Positions 12,637-23,600 of a DNA stretch of 64,000 nucleotides are shown here, piece by piece. The stretch comes from Ophiodon elongatus (lineage: Eukaryota; Chordata; Actinopteri; Perciformes; Hexagrammidae). The notes under the pieces are model-generated. The model was not told the DNA's origin. It saw only the letters and a list, made by a program, of their open reading frames with translations, and did no database searches. The DNA is taken from positions 402,501 through 466,500 of the forward strand of contig JACSYO010001682.1 of the NCBI GenBank assembly GCA_016806645.1, read 5' to 3'. Position 1 is the first letter of the stretch. Each line of letters opens with the position of its first letter. The translations under genes were made by a program, and so were the position numbers.

Positions 12637-14400
12637 TTCTCCGAGCTTTTCTTGACATGCACCGCTCTGTGACAGATCCACTTGGATTCAGAAAGTCCAA
12701 AAAAGTGCTCCTGAAATGGAGCTGCCAAAGATGCACAAGCAGACAGAGGCAGAGGGGTGTCAGTCAAATGTCTGAGATAAGCGGCTGGAATGAATATCGG
12801 CACCGCGCTGATGATTAACAGGTGGAGAGAGTGTGCAGTCACACGGGTGTCGTGCTCCAGTGCGAGTGCGACCTGTGGCTATCTGTAGTGCGTCTCTCTG
12901 AGAGTGACTTAACCTCTCATGGGAGCGACGGGAGTTAAGTAAAGCAGGAGGGAGGTGTCTGCTCTCTGTGGGAGGAGCTGCTGCTTCCCCCTCTGTCCCT
13001 CCCTCCTCTCACTCAAAAAGTTTTGTAACATCAGGTTTTTTCTTATTCAACCCGTGTAGACTGCGCGCCAAGAGTTTGCGTCGATCTCTCTGAGATAAAC
13101 GTCACTCAGGGCAAGTTGTACGGACTGAAGTAACAAATGAGCGTAAAAGCACCTAAGCACTCCTAAACGTCTCATGTTTACATTGTTTTTTTTGGACATA
13201 TGATATTGTCATCATATGGTGTTTGTTTCAGCTGACAAACTTGTTCAATTGTTCTCAGCGGGACATTAACGCCGGCTGAAAGACATGCACATTCCAAACG
13301 GTATTCAGTGATTCATTTGACATGGGATGCCACGTTGGGGTGGGGTGGGAGGTGGTGTTAGGTTTCTAAGCAGGGGACACAAAAGAAGTAGATAACTACA
13401 GCATGGAGGGATTAATATTACGCCCTCATCACCAGCTCTCATTTCTCTGCCTTATCAGGTCAGTTGCTGGCATGAGCTACCGTCGCATAGTTTGACCTCG
13501 GAGGGGCGATTTTTCCTCCAGGAAAGTCAGCCTCCCACTATTACGTGGCTCAAAGTGGACACCACTATCAAAACCATACACACGAAATCTGGTACAGAGC
13601 ACCCGGGGTAATCTGAGAGGACCGACATCCGGCATTCTTTGATGAGTTGTGGGGCTCCGGCGTTCCCGTCTCGCACTGTGAGCACGCGGCGTAAATACTA
13701 TTCACGGGTTCATATTTCCAAAACAAGAACACATCAGAGAAGAGTCACAGTTTAAGAGAAATTTCACAAACACAGTAAGCTTGGTACCAACTCAGGCAAC
13801 TCGAAAACAAGACCTCCCATTTAGTGTCAAGCGGACAAAACGGTACAGAGTGAGTGCTGCATGATATTCTGTATATATAGAATATATATATCATATATAT
13901 ATCATGGGCTCTGATGGAAAAACAGTAAAACACGCAAAGCTGGACATATTTTTCTTGTTGCTTGAAGCAGGTGGACTACTTGCTGTATTTCTTTTCTTTT
14001 CTTTCAAACAGCATTGTGATGAATCAAAGCCCAATGTTTCAGCTCACATCAAGGGCCACGCAGGAAAATAAATGGGTAGAAAACCAATGTGTATACATTT
14101 TCCAACACCTGTATTGTTACACTTCCTTGCTTTACACGTTGTGGCACTATCTTGTGGTTAAATCAACTCACCGGCCAATAGTACACACTGCCACTAACTG
14201 CACTCCCTGAATAAGTATTATCTATATTTTGGAAAAAACGGAAAACGTCATTTCAGCAGGAAGCAGGCAGAGGATAGAACTGATTCATCAGCAAAAACAG
14301 GTAAAAAATAAATAGATAGAATGTACATGCCGTGGCCAGTAGCTCCGTCTAAGGAGCGGAGATAGATTCGCGCTGACTCAAAGCAGCGTCTGGCAGCCTG
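12637..14400. other. Upstream region of the SLC22 gene; no other gene seen
   Basis: The interval should hold the SLC22 5' UTR and promoter. I see no clear TATA box and place no start site. It contains a (TATA)n-rich patch at about 13870-13905. The short open frames here have no recognisable similarity and lack coding character. Confidence 0.4.
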
Positions 14401-14412
14401 TCTGAGCTAAAT

Positions 14413-14968
14413 TGTTGTACAGCCATACCTGTATAGTAAGCTATTTTGTGTGTGAGTATGAGTGAATTTGCCTCTGGTTACGCAGTTCGAAACCGTTACG
14501 CAGTGTATATGTCGAGGACTTTTATTGTGAAAGGTAAGAACGGAAGGAGTGGATCAGGTCTGCGATGTCTTTGTTGAAGAATAAGCGTATGTGACCTTAT
14601 CAGATTTGTACACATTAGAACATAAAACTAGAGACAGGGCCCGTCAGAGACAGATCCATTGTACAAACATGATGCGACTTGCCAAGGACATTCAATGACC
14701 GGCCAAGAAGTCAACTTGAACAAGATAAGAACACGGGAATGTATGGGAAAGTAAGAGATATGTAAGTAGATACGTCGGGTTGACTAGCTAAAATCTTATT
14801 GGTGGAAAGTGGCGTGAAGGGAGGTATATAATTTCCGATTTAGGGATTCTGATTCTTTGGAGCCGTTTGGAGTTGTTGTCAGATTGTATTCTTGAACAAA
14901 GAAATAAACGGCTCCCCGCTGGTTGCCTGAATCCGAATGCTGTCTTCCTCTTAATTTGCCACAATGCC
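14413..14968 (+). mobile_element. Probable solo LTR (LTR-retroelement type)
   Basis: The segment has LTR layout: a TATA box (TATATAA, 14825-14831), then GGAGCCGTTTGGAGTTGTTGTC as a candidate R-region start, and AATAAA at 14903-14908 followed by a short U5-like tail ending in TTTGCCACA. It has no coding potential. TG...CA ends can be drawn at the given coordinates, but no target-site duplication was confirmed, so the boundaries are tentative. Confidence 0.5.
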
Positions 14969-15050
14969 TTTTGTCAAGGTTGAAAGGAGTAATAAAGTTC
15001 GCCGTCTTGGTTCGGACAAGGGAGCCTCCATATTGCTGTGCACTATAGTG

Positions 15051-15315
15051 CAGTGTTTTTCAACCCCCGCGGCACATTTTTTACAATAAAAAAAAAATCA
15101 CCCGGCACATCAACAAACAACAAAGTTACAAAATGTCACATTGTAGCATAATACAGCATATATGCTGACAAGTGACAAGTGACAGTGTGTGGGCTTTTTG
15201 ATTTGGCCACCAGTTCAGCTACTAAGTAGCTTTGAGAGCTTTCTCAGACACATTTGTGGATTTCCTCATAAAAGTTACCTGTTCCTCTGGTGTGCACAGT
15301 GGTTGAAAATCGCTG
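15051..15315. mobile_element. Short non-autonomous hAT element with 8-bp target duplication
   Basis: The left end CAGTGTTTTTCAAC and the right end, read in reverse as CAGCGATTTTCAAC, form terminal inverted repeats. The flanking 8-mers are CTATAGTG (15043-15050) and CTTTAGTG (15316-15323), seven of eight matching, as expected for hAT integration. The body includes GCGGCACATTTTTTACA, typical of Charlie-type deletion derivatives. It encodes nothing. Confidence 0.82.
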
Positions 15316-15343
15316 CTTTAGTGTATGTTTTGAATATGTCCGT

Positions 15344-15503
15344 CCCACACAACGTGATTGGTTCAGGCCTTTACTCAACGTACCCCACACAACGTGATTG
15401 GTTCATGCCTTTACTCAACGTACCCCACACAACGTGATTGGTTCATGCCTTTACTCAACGTACCTCACACAACGTGATTGGTTCATGCCTTTACTCAACG
15501 TAC
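15344..15503. repeat. 40-bp tandem repeat, four copies
   Basis: Four nearly identical 40-bp units (CCCACACAACGTGATTGGTT...TTTACTCAACGTAC). Only one or two substitutions differ between copies. Each unit contains ATTGG, the reverse of a CCAAT box, and AACGTG. It starts 28 bp after the hAT element. Confidence 0.92.
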
Positions 15504-16239
15504 AGGTTGGAGAAATCCTGTTTTTCTTGGTGTGGAAAGACAGCTGGAATGATTCACTAACAGACCAAGCAGGATGCAGCGTGCAAGATCAAACTTGGTC
15601 TTTAAAAAGGTGCGACACTCACTCTCAGGCACTGCTGTCAACGCTGGTAGCACAAAGCAGGTTAGGATGTGCTTAATCCAGGGCTTAAAAAGTCCACTAC
15701 ACGCTTCAGATAAGTACCTAACTGGGGAGTCTGCACATGAGCTGACGACATCTGGACTCCCTGCAATCTGCATTAAAATCAATGAAAGTCACTACAAAAA
15801 CTAAGAACTACAGATAAGGATCGCCATTGTCGGGACATTCTTTAAATTTGCCTGCTGCTGGGGAACAGGACTGAGCACTTCTTTTTTTGCACATAGCCCT
15901 GGTGTTACAGAGGTTTGAACGTTTTGTAGCAGCAGATTATGAATGTATCAAGCAGGTCCAATGTAGTTGGAGACTATTACAATTTAAACTAATTAAATAA
16001 ATTCATATATGGATCTATTTATTTATTATTACGGCATGGATAATTTTAGAAGCATAGTATAGTTTTATAAAAAAAAAACATCAATGGATAAAAAGTGTTA
16101 AAACTATAGTGTTTCCTCTTTGGTGTAACCATGACAGCATCATGGAGTTTCAACATGGCAGCAAAAGAGCAAGAAAAGGCTTGAAGAGCTCTAAATGCAA
16201 TTATGATCTTTTATTTTTTTTATAATTTACAAATTTCAA

Positions 16240-17093
16240 ATACAATCTGGCCTAAGATATTGGAAAGTGTCATCCAGCCCATTGCGTTGTATGGTAGTAA
16301 AGTATGGGGTCACTCCAGCTGTACCCAAATATCCTGCCAAATCGTTGAATGCTGAATTCTGCAGATACATTTTACACACGAAAAGACACCAACAGATGCA
16401 TGTAGAGCAGCAAAATGATGCAGATACCTGGCTGATGATTAACATTCAAACAAGAGCACTAAAAAATGTTTTATCAGCTTAAATCCAGCCCCAGAGACAC
16501 CCTCCAATCCAAAGCCCTCCGAAGCCCAGAAAGTAGTCCCCTATGTCAGTTATGTCAGGCTAACTGCCCCCAAACCCCCCTCTCCCTCTCAGACACACTG
16601 TGACCAGTTTCACAAAAACACTACTCTCCAAACCCCAGTCAGAGAAAAGCAAATTATAGCGCAATACAAATACACCTCTTTGGAACGAGAATGTCATCTG
16701 GCCCAAAAAAGAGCTTGTGAATTGGCAAAAAATCTCTCTACTGTCAGAGATAGAAAGCAGAGACAGATACTGAACCGAGTGCACGCTCCGCGACCGCAAA
16801 CTGGCCGAGCGAGTTGGGAACACACAACCAAAAGAAAACAGAATACATACGGGGGTCACTGTAGGACAAAAAGGCACTTCCTCCTATTTATGTAAAACAT
16901 TAATGAAATGAGGAACAGTTGCTTCCCAATAGGTGTCACCATGCCAAAACCTGATACACATCTCACTCATTTGTATATTTAATGTTGTGTTAATATTCAT
17001 ATGGTACTGTTATTGTGTACTTTTGTATTTTGACGCTTTGGAAACATTGTTCTTGAAAATGTCATGCCAATGAAGCCCCTTTGAATTTGAGAG
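16240..17093 (+). pseudogene. LINE (L1/Tx1-like) 3' fragment
   Basis: From 16269 the plus strand encodes VIQPIALYGSKVWG, the typical post-RT segment of L1/Tx1-like elements. About 16360-16480 encodes EFCRYILHTKR, then IQTRALKNVL in the expected order. Segments such as YTSLERE follow at 16670-16690. The tail at 17065-17093 (TCATGCCAATGAAGCCCC, then TTTGAATTTGA) matches the usual 3' end of these fish LINEs. The frame is broken at several points. Confidence 0.72.
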
Positions 17094-17122
17094 ACGTTGT
17101 ATAGACAGCAGTGCAGAAGCCC

Positions 17123-17412
17123 AATGTTACTGTGCAATTATGCGGCGTGGTGGCGGGGCGTGGTTGGGCTCAGAGGGGACAGAGTGGGGGAGTGGCTCAG
17201 GGAACGGGGCCGGGAGGAGGCTTAATCAGCCTCACCTGGAGTCAATTGGGGGATCGTGTCTCTCCCATAATAAACGCCAGTAGGAACGGGTGGAAGTGGG
17301 AGAGCAGGAGACACGGGCTGGCAGAGCTACAGAGCGATTCAATAAAACATTGATAAACGTTATTTGAGTGTGCTGGCTTATTTGTACGGAGAGGAACCCA
17401 CCGAGGTAACAC
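17123..17412 (+). mobile_element. Possible solo LTR
   Basis: The segment starts TGTTAC and ends GTAACA. It contains CCTGGAGTCAATTGGGG, CCCATAATAAACGCC and AATAAAACATTG, resembling the promoter and poly(A) part of a Gypsy-type LTR. No matching target-site duplication is visible, so this is a weak call. Confidence 0.35.
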
Positions 17413-17929
17413 AGACTTGTTACATGCGGTTTGTCATTTCAATCCATGAACTACAGAGCAGGCTGGGGACTCATATGAACGGGTCCAACGCCGGTTGATA
17501 TATACATACACATACATACGTCTGTATCCATACTGCGCCGCTGTTTTATAAACTATAACAATCTGGTCTTCACACAGGCACCGCTTCACTCCGTCTTCCT
17601 CCGCCTGCAGTTTGTGTACTTGTGTCACATCCAGTAGCTCAGTTGCCAGGACATTTTTTTTGGGGGTGGGGGGATTGTACATTTCTGCACACATTTCTGA
17701 ACCAAAAATATGTTTCATAAATTCATATTATGCTTGCAGGAACGCACAATGCTGCGATGTTGACTTGAACTTTGTGAAACGATTGGTTGGGTTTAGGAAA
17801 CAAAACTACTTGGGTTAATGTAAAAAAAATAAAAAAAAGAGATCATGGTTGGTTTGTGTTGCAAAAACGGAACGTAAAAACGCAACTCACATAAATAAAT
17901 AACAGCCGCATGGGTAAAATCACACCCGG

Positions 17930-18110
17930 CACCTGGACCATCAGCACCACGGATGTGTGCTCTCCGCCCTGTTCTTCTCCCTCTACACCAACGGCTGCAC
18001 CTCAGGACACCCGTCTGTTAGACTCCTAAAGTTCACACCCTGGACACCACCTGTTTGGGGGGGCGCTACAGAACACTGTACTCCAAAACAAGTCACTCTG
18101 ACGGACACTT
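17930..18110 (+). pseudogene. LINE reverse-transcriptase fragment
   Basis: The plus strand encodes GCVLSALFFSLYTNGCTSGHPS followed by VRLLKF, close to the QGCVLSP...LYTN...KFADDT block of fish LINE reverse transcriptases, truncated before the catalytic aspartates. The neighbouring 17730-17890 holds a degraded GGTTTAGG-AACAAAACTACTTGG repeat. Confidence 0.65.
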
Positions 18111-18241
18111 AACATCAGTCATGTTGTGGCTGGATTTCTCCCGTTTATTGCGTATTCTGCTCGTTGAAGGCTAACTTCCTTGAAACCTAATTCTGTATAA
18201 ACTTTACAACTATTTCCTATCTGACTGCTAGTGAGGCGCCA

Positions 18242-18891
18242 CAGGAACTCACTAACGGACCTCAGTAATTGACCACCCACAAAATACCAGAGAGATTGGA
18301 TCAAAGTTCAATTCACGTAGATTTATTTGCAATGCACAGATTACAAATAACTCGAGTTGCTGTCCGGAAGTACAACCCACGAACATTCAGATTAACATAG
18401 TTTTTATAATGACACATTCGGATTCAGGTTCAGCCCCCGGTCCCACCCCTTAACCCCGCCCTCTGCGGCCATTTTGACCTCGTATCAGGTGACCCAATGT
18501 CTCACGCACGCCATTTTACCCAGTTGACGCCATCTCAATACCGAAACTGATTATTTCACTGTCTGCCTCATGTTTATTTTCCCTCGTCATAACCTTCAAC
18601 CGCCACTAGTCATAATATCTAGTCTTTCCCTAGCCCTTTGGGTCTGAATCGCTTAAACACCGGCTGGGGGCCAAGGCGCCATCTCTACCGGCCCACGCCA
18701 GAATGTGCAAGGCCAACGTGACTTTATCTCCTGCTGAGCCTTGTGTCAGAGAGCCGTTTGCATGCTTCTCTTACACGCAGTTCCCCGTGTCTCAACTGTG
18801 CCCTCCCCTACTAAGCTTATCTCCTCAGACTAATTAAACACTGTTCTCTATGTGGGTCGCTTACAGATCTGGTTCATGTATGAAACTTACA
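18242..18891 (-). mobile_element. LTR-like element with a PBS-like motif, minus strand
   Basis: On the minus strand there is, in order, a TG start (TGTAAGTTTCATAC), a long U3-like region, a TATA box (ATTATAAAAAC, around 18400-18411) and AATAAA at 18322-18327. The end is followed directly by TGGCGCCTC (18233-18241), which begins like a lysine-tRNA primer-binding site. The internal sequence beyond about 18120 is not recognisable. It is probably a solo or 5'-truncated LTR of an endogenous retroelement. No coding remnant is visible and there is no confirmed target-site duplication. Confidence 0.5.
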
Positions 18892-19594
18892 ATACTATGT
18901 CAGTGATTAACAGATACATAAAACTATGAATATTGTGCTCTTAATAACCCTAATATATGTGTTCATGTGGCTTCATAGTTTTCCTAAGCGTGAGACATTT
19001 ATTAAGCATAAACATAAAATATTTTCCTTCAACAGTCAGGAACAGGAACAGTCCCCGGGCCATAACTCTGTACCACCAGACAGCCACTGTACCTGCAAAT
19101 GATATATTCCACAGTTTGCAGTTTCTTTTAACATGAAGGCCAAATACCATCACTGTCAATAGAAATCTAAACCCACTGTATGTACTGTCATATCCACTTA
19201 CCTGTTACATTAATACTTCCATATTTATTCCAGCACCGTGTGTACTCTGTGCTATTGTCTTACTGTTTAAATATTTGTCCATGTACCTGTACATAGTAGT
19301 TAAATGTTTATACTTTACCTTGTTCAGCTTTCTTGTCCTTGTTCTGTCTATTTCTGTGTCAGTACATGGAGAGCAGAAACAACAACACCACCACCATCAA
19401 CAACAACAACAACACCAGGAAAACAAATGGAGTCTAATTCCTTGTGTGTACACATACTTGGCCAATAAGGCCAATTCTGATGCTAATGCTAGTATGGGAA
19501 CCAGTTCATGAAGCTGATGTTCAGCAGGAATAATAATTACTATATTAACCTTAATTTAACCTAAACATTTCACCCAAAAGCACAGACGGCAACC

Positions 19595-19865
19595 TCCCGG
19601 TGGCCCTTGAGGGAATAACCAAAGTCGTCATGGGTTCATCCTCTCAGCACCATCAACGTCTCTATCAAATTGGATGGCAATCCAATAGTTGACCAGACTT
19701 ATGCTAAAAAAAAACAAAAAAACAAAAATAACCTTCTGGCGGCACTAAAGGAAAAATCAGGGGATCTCCAAAAATAATTGTGGTTCATCGTCCAGGAACC
19801 ACGAATGTCTCCACAACATTTCACAGCGATCCATCCTACAGGTGTGGAGATATCTTAAATAAAAA
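19595..19865. repeat. Teleost interspersed repeat, two partial copies
   Basis: Two related segments, about 19610-19700 and 19748-19860, share the order TTCATCC/CGTC, CA(T)CAACGTCTC or CACGAATGTCTC, then ATGGCAATCCAA or CAGCGATCCATCC. I recognise this as a degraded copy of a common fish repeat. The remaining interval 18892-20410 shows no gene. Confidence 0.5.
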
Positions 19866-20674
19866 TCGAATAACGGTTGATATATTGTCAGCTCTCAACA
19901 GTATCCGTCTCAAAAATCCAGTATTGGTTGGGCTCTTATTGTTGGTAGTACAAGCAGTTATAATAACAGGCATTGGCAGTAATAAAAAAAAAAAAACATA
20001 GAAATAAGCTGGTTTTATTCTGGTCTGTCCATGTGATCTCCCCAAAGGGGCGTCGGCTGTACGTGGACGGAGGTTGGAGGGCTGGCTCTGAGAGGGACCT
20101 CTTTACTCAGTGTAAATAATAATGGAATGTGGACTCAAACACATGTCTGTACGCATTAAGTGGGACCATACAGCGGAGGAACCGCATTAAACAAACAACA
20201 TACAGTGAATGCATTTACACATCCGAACTCCACCCGTTTTTTTTCCCCGTTTTTTTTTTGTCCACGAAAAAGAATGAACCGGACCGTGTGTGCTTTGCCG
20301 AGTGCTACGTAGCGGCCTGTCACGCATGGTTCCACAGATTTAAAAGTTAGTCGCAGCCAGGTAAACGTGCGCCGAGGTTCGGCCGACTAAGAATAAACAC
20401 ACGTGGGCAGGACTTGAAGGCCCTGGAGTGGCCCGGCAGTTATGAAGACAAATATTTCCCCTCTGGATCAGTAAGGCGGGGGCAAAAAAGGTGTGTTTGG
20501 AGAGGAGACAGAGGGCTGCTTTGTCCCCCTCCTCCGACAGGTCAGAACTCCCAATCTCTACCCCCCCTATTCCTCTCTCTCCCTCTGCCAGTCTTCCTCC
20601 CTAAATCCCACCTTCCAGCTCCCCTCATCCCCCTGCGCCCTCCGGGAGCTCACACAGACCTTCTCACTTAAGAG

Positions 20675-23600
20675 ATGCTATCGCTTCTCTGCCGTTCCCT
20701 CCTGCTCATCCTTGCTCAACAGGTAAGAAGAGCATTCTCTTTTTTTCTCTTTCTATTTTGACACTATAGATGGTCTGGGGTTTTTAATTGGACAAAAAAA
20801 ACAAAACAACTGAGATGCTTTGGTTTTCTCAGTAGCAGGGCACCATCTGAATTTGCCTTTTCATAATTAGCCTCTTAAAATGTATCTAGTTGAATAAATA
20901 TTCAGAAATAATAATCAGTTGGCCATTTATAGCTAATTAGAAAAACTGATTGGTTTCCAATGGTACTCTCAAATTTATTGGGCTCAAAGTTGGTCTTCCT
21001 TTTCAGAGGGGAAAAGACTTGCAAAGAAAAGGGGAGCGAAGTCTGAGGTCTTTGTATTTAAAGCTCCCGTGGACCCATTTTCACACCATGAAATGAGCTC
21101 ATTCAGTAAACCTGGCAGACAGGTTTCAAATTTTTGGCATAGCCCGCAGTGACCCTTGAGCAGCAGTCAGGGGAATTGGAGCAGTCAGAGATTGCATCAT
21201 AGCAAATATCCAAGAAAACAAGTTTTATAGGACTGGACAACTAGAATATTTATAAGCTTTCGGGCTGTCACCGCTCCGAGCTACCCGTCGTTTTCCACAT
21301 TTTAAATGCCTTCTTGCTCGATGTGCAGTTGGGCTGAAGGTTTAAAACATGGCTGCGTGACCATGTTAGATAAAACGCTTTAATTACAAGCTACAAAAGA
21401 GCGTCATATCATCTGAGGTAGTAGTGAAAAGGGAGAAATTGGGATTGTAGCCGATTGGGCTTAAAAGGGCCAGTGTGTGCAGGTGTGGCGTCACCTAGTG
21501 AGTCGGCAGATTGCAACCAACTGAAACTTCTCCGGTGGGCCGATGCAAAAACGTGAAAACTCGAATGGCCCTATTTAGAACCAGATGTAAACGGCTCATT
21601 CTAAGCTAACGAAAACAACTATTTTGAGATGATCATACAACATTAATATATTCCATTTCTGCCAATAGATCACCCTAAATGCAACACGCTGTTCCCTCTA
21701 AAATAGTTCTGTTTGCATTTTAAAAAAGGGAGCTTTTTCTCATTTTTCCCCCCCCCTTTTTAAATTCTTGTAGCTAAAAGAAAAAAAAAGAAAACCTTAC
21801 ATTTCATAGGTGCGGAAATTTACACCTTCAGTTGTCAGTGATGATGCAAAATAACGGTCGGAATGAGCCGTTTGTATCTCTTCACGGAGCCGGCCGCCAT
21901 GTTTCTACAGTAGCCCAGAACGGACAAACCAAACACTGGCTCTAGGGAGGTCGTACTCCTACACACTAGTCCTTTTAAAATGGCTCAAACAGAAGTGAAT
22001 GGTGCATTTTTTGGGGGGGACTATTTTCAGCAGCAGATTAATCCACATTCGGCGTTCAAGTGAGTATTTGGGACAGCAGGAACTGTGTGTGAGGCACTGA
22101 GTCAAAAATAAACTGCAGTGTGTGTTCATGTTAATGAAGGAACATGTCACCCAGTGCAACAGTGTGGCTCATTGATGTGTTTTTAATAGTTTCTGTACAG
22201 CAATGGAGCTCTATGGCACAGTTGAAGAAGATTTATCAGGATTTGAACTGTTGGTTTGGGTCTTTTTTTCCCAAAGAGGCACAAAGCAAGGAAATATTTC
22301 TCCAAAGTTTCCTGGGGCAACTTTAACCCAGCATGTTTAGCCATCCATCTTTCAACTTTTTAGTTTCCTCAGTGGGACTTTTTTTTGGCATCTGTACAAA
22401 TCTCTTGTATCCAACCAATATGCTTCATTTTAGAATGAGGAACTCTGAGCTGGTTATTCTTTCGTAGTCTTGATAGAAATGTTCCAAACTAGAGGTAACT
22501 TGTAGGAGCGTTCTCTCTCTCCTGTTTCCTACTCTCTCAAATATTTGACACAAAATATCGACCTCGGTATGAGAGGGTACTTTATTATCCAGTGGTGCCC
22601 CATTACAGATTCTCCAGTTCAAACAAACTACCTCACACTTGGCATTTGCCGACCGACCCACTCATACGTTTTCTAATGTCGCTGAACATGCAGGTGGAAC
22701 AGGAAGCTGTCCATCAGGAAGAGGAACGGGTTATTATCAGTGGCCTGCTGATACACACTCAACTACTTTTCTAAGAGCCTTTACAAAAAGTGTGGCCAAC
22801 GGTGGCAGTAAAGGGGAGGGCATGGCGCCAGTCAAATCTAAATTGGGAGCATGAATGTGCACATCCAATTTTTACACCATTCTGTTAGATTAGGATATAT
22901 TTTATGTGCAAGTTTTACAATTTGCTCTAGAGGAAATTAGTCTATGAGATACCCTGTTTTTTACCATAGTCCAGGTCTGGGGAGATGTTGACCTTTCCAG
23001 ACCGTAGTCTTTTGGAAACCATGTTTATGAAAAGACAACGCTGTTTTTTCAATCTTGAACAGAACAATGTCAACTTAAATTACTATGTATGCAGGCTTGA
23101 TGCAATAACCTTGTACCTACGAACGAGTGCACTGATGAATGCACCGGTGTTACTGTTGTCCATTCTACATTTCCTGCTGCATACCGAGCGCCGGCTCTGC
23201 GAAACTAAATTAAAAAAGATGGCAATGAGGTGCGTGGGTGTGCGGAGCAAGGTGTGTTCGGAATGTCACTATTAGCACGTTTGACAATATTTCCAAAGCT
23301 GCAGGATGCTTTGGCTCCCATTCGTGTGGAGTTTTGCGAATCATCAAATCATCAAACATGGCTCCAGTAATAAAAAGTATGGATCTCTGCCCTCCTCCCT
23401 TCCCCCCAGTGCTTCAGCTGGGCTCAGAACAATGGGCAGCTGGCTCCTCGAGATGGGCGGGCTGCGGCCGAGAGGCGGCAATTCTGCCAGTGGCCCTGCA
23501 AGTGTCGGGAGAGACCCCACTGCGCCCCGGGGGTGAGCTCCGTCCTGGACGGGTGCGGCTGCTGCAAGAGCTGCGCGAGGCAGATCGGAGAGCCGTGCAA

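Noticed and set aside
12637..12681. Upstream in-frame ATG at 12681 as the SLC22 start
   Set aside because: The extra 15 residues have no family counterpart, and SLC22 proteins normally begin a few residues before the GGFG-FQ segment, as the 12636 start does.
13862..13906. AT-palindrome considered as a replication origin or promoter
   Set aside because: It is a simple (TATA)n low-complexity stretch with no associated feature.
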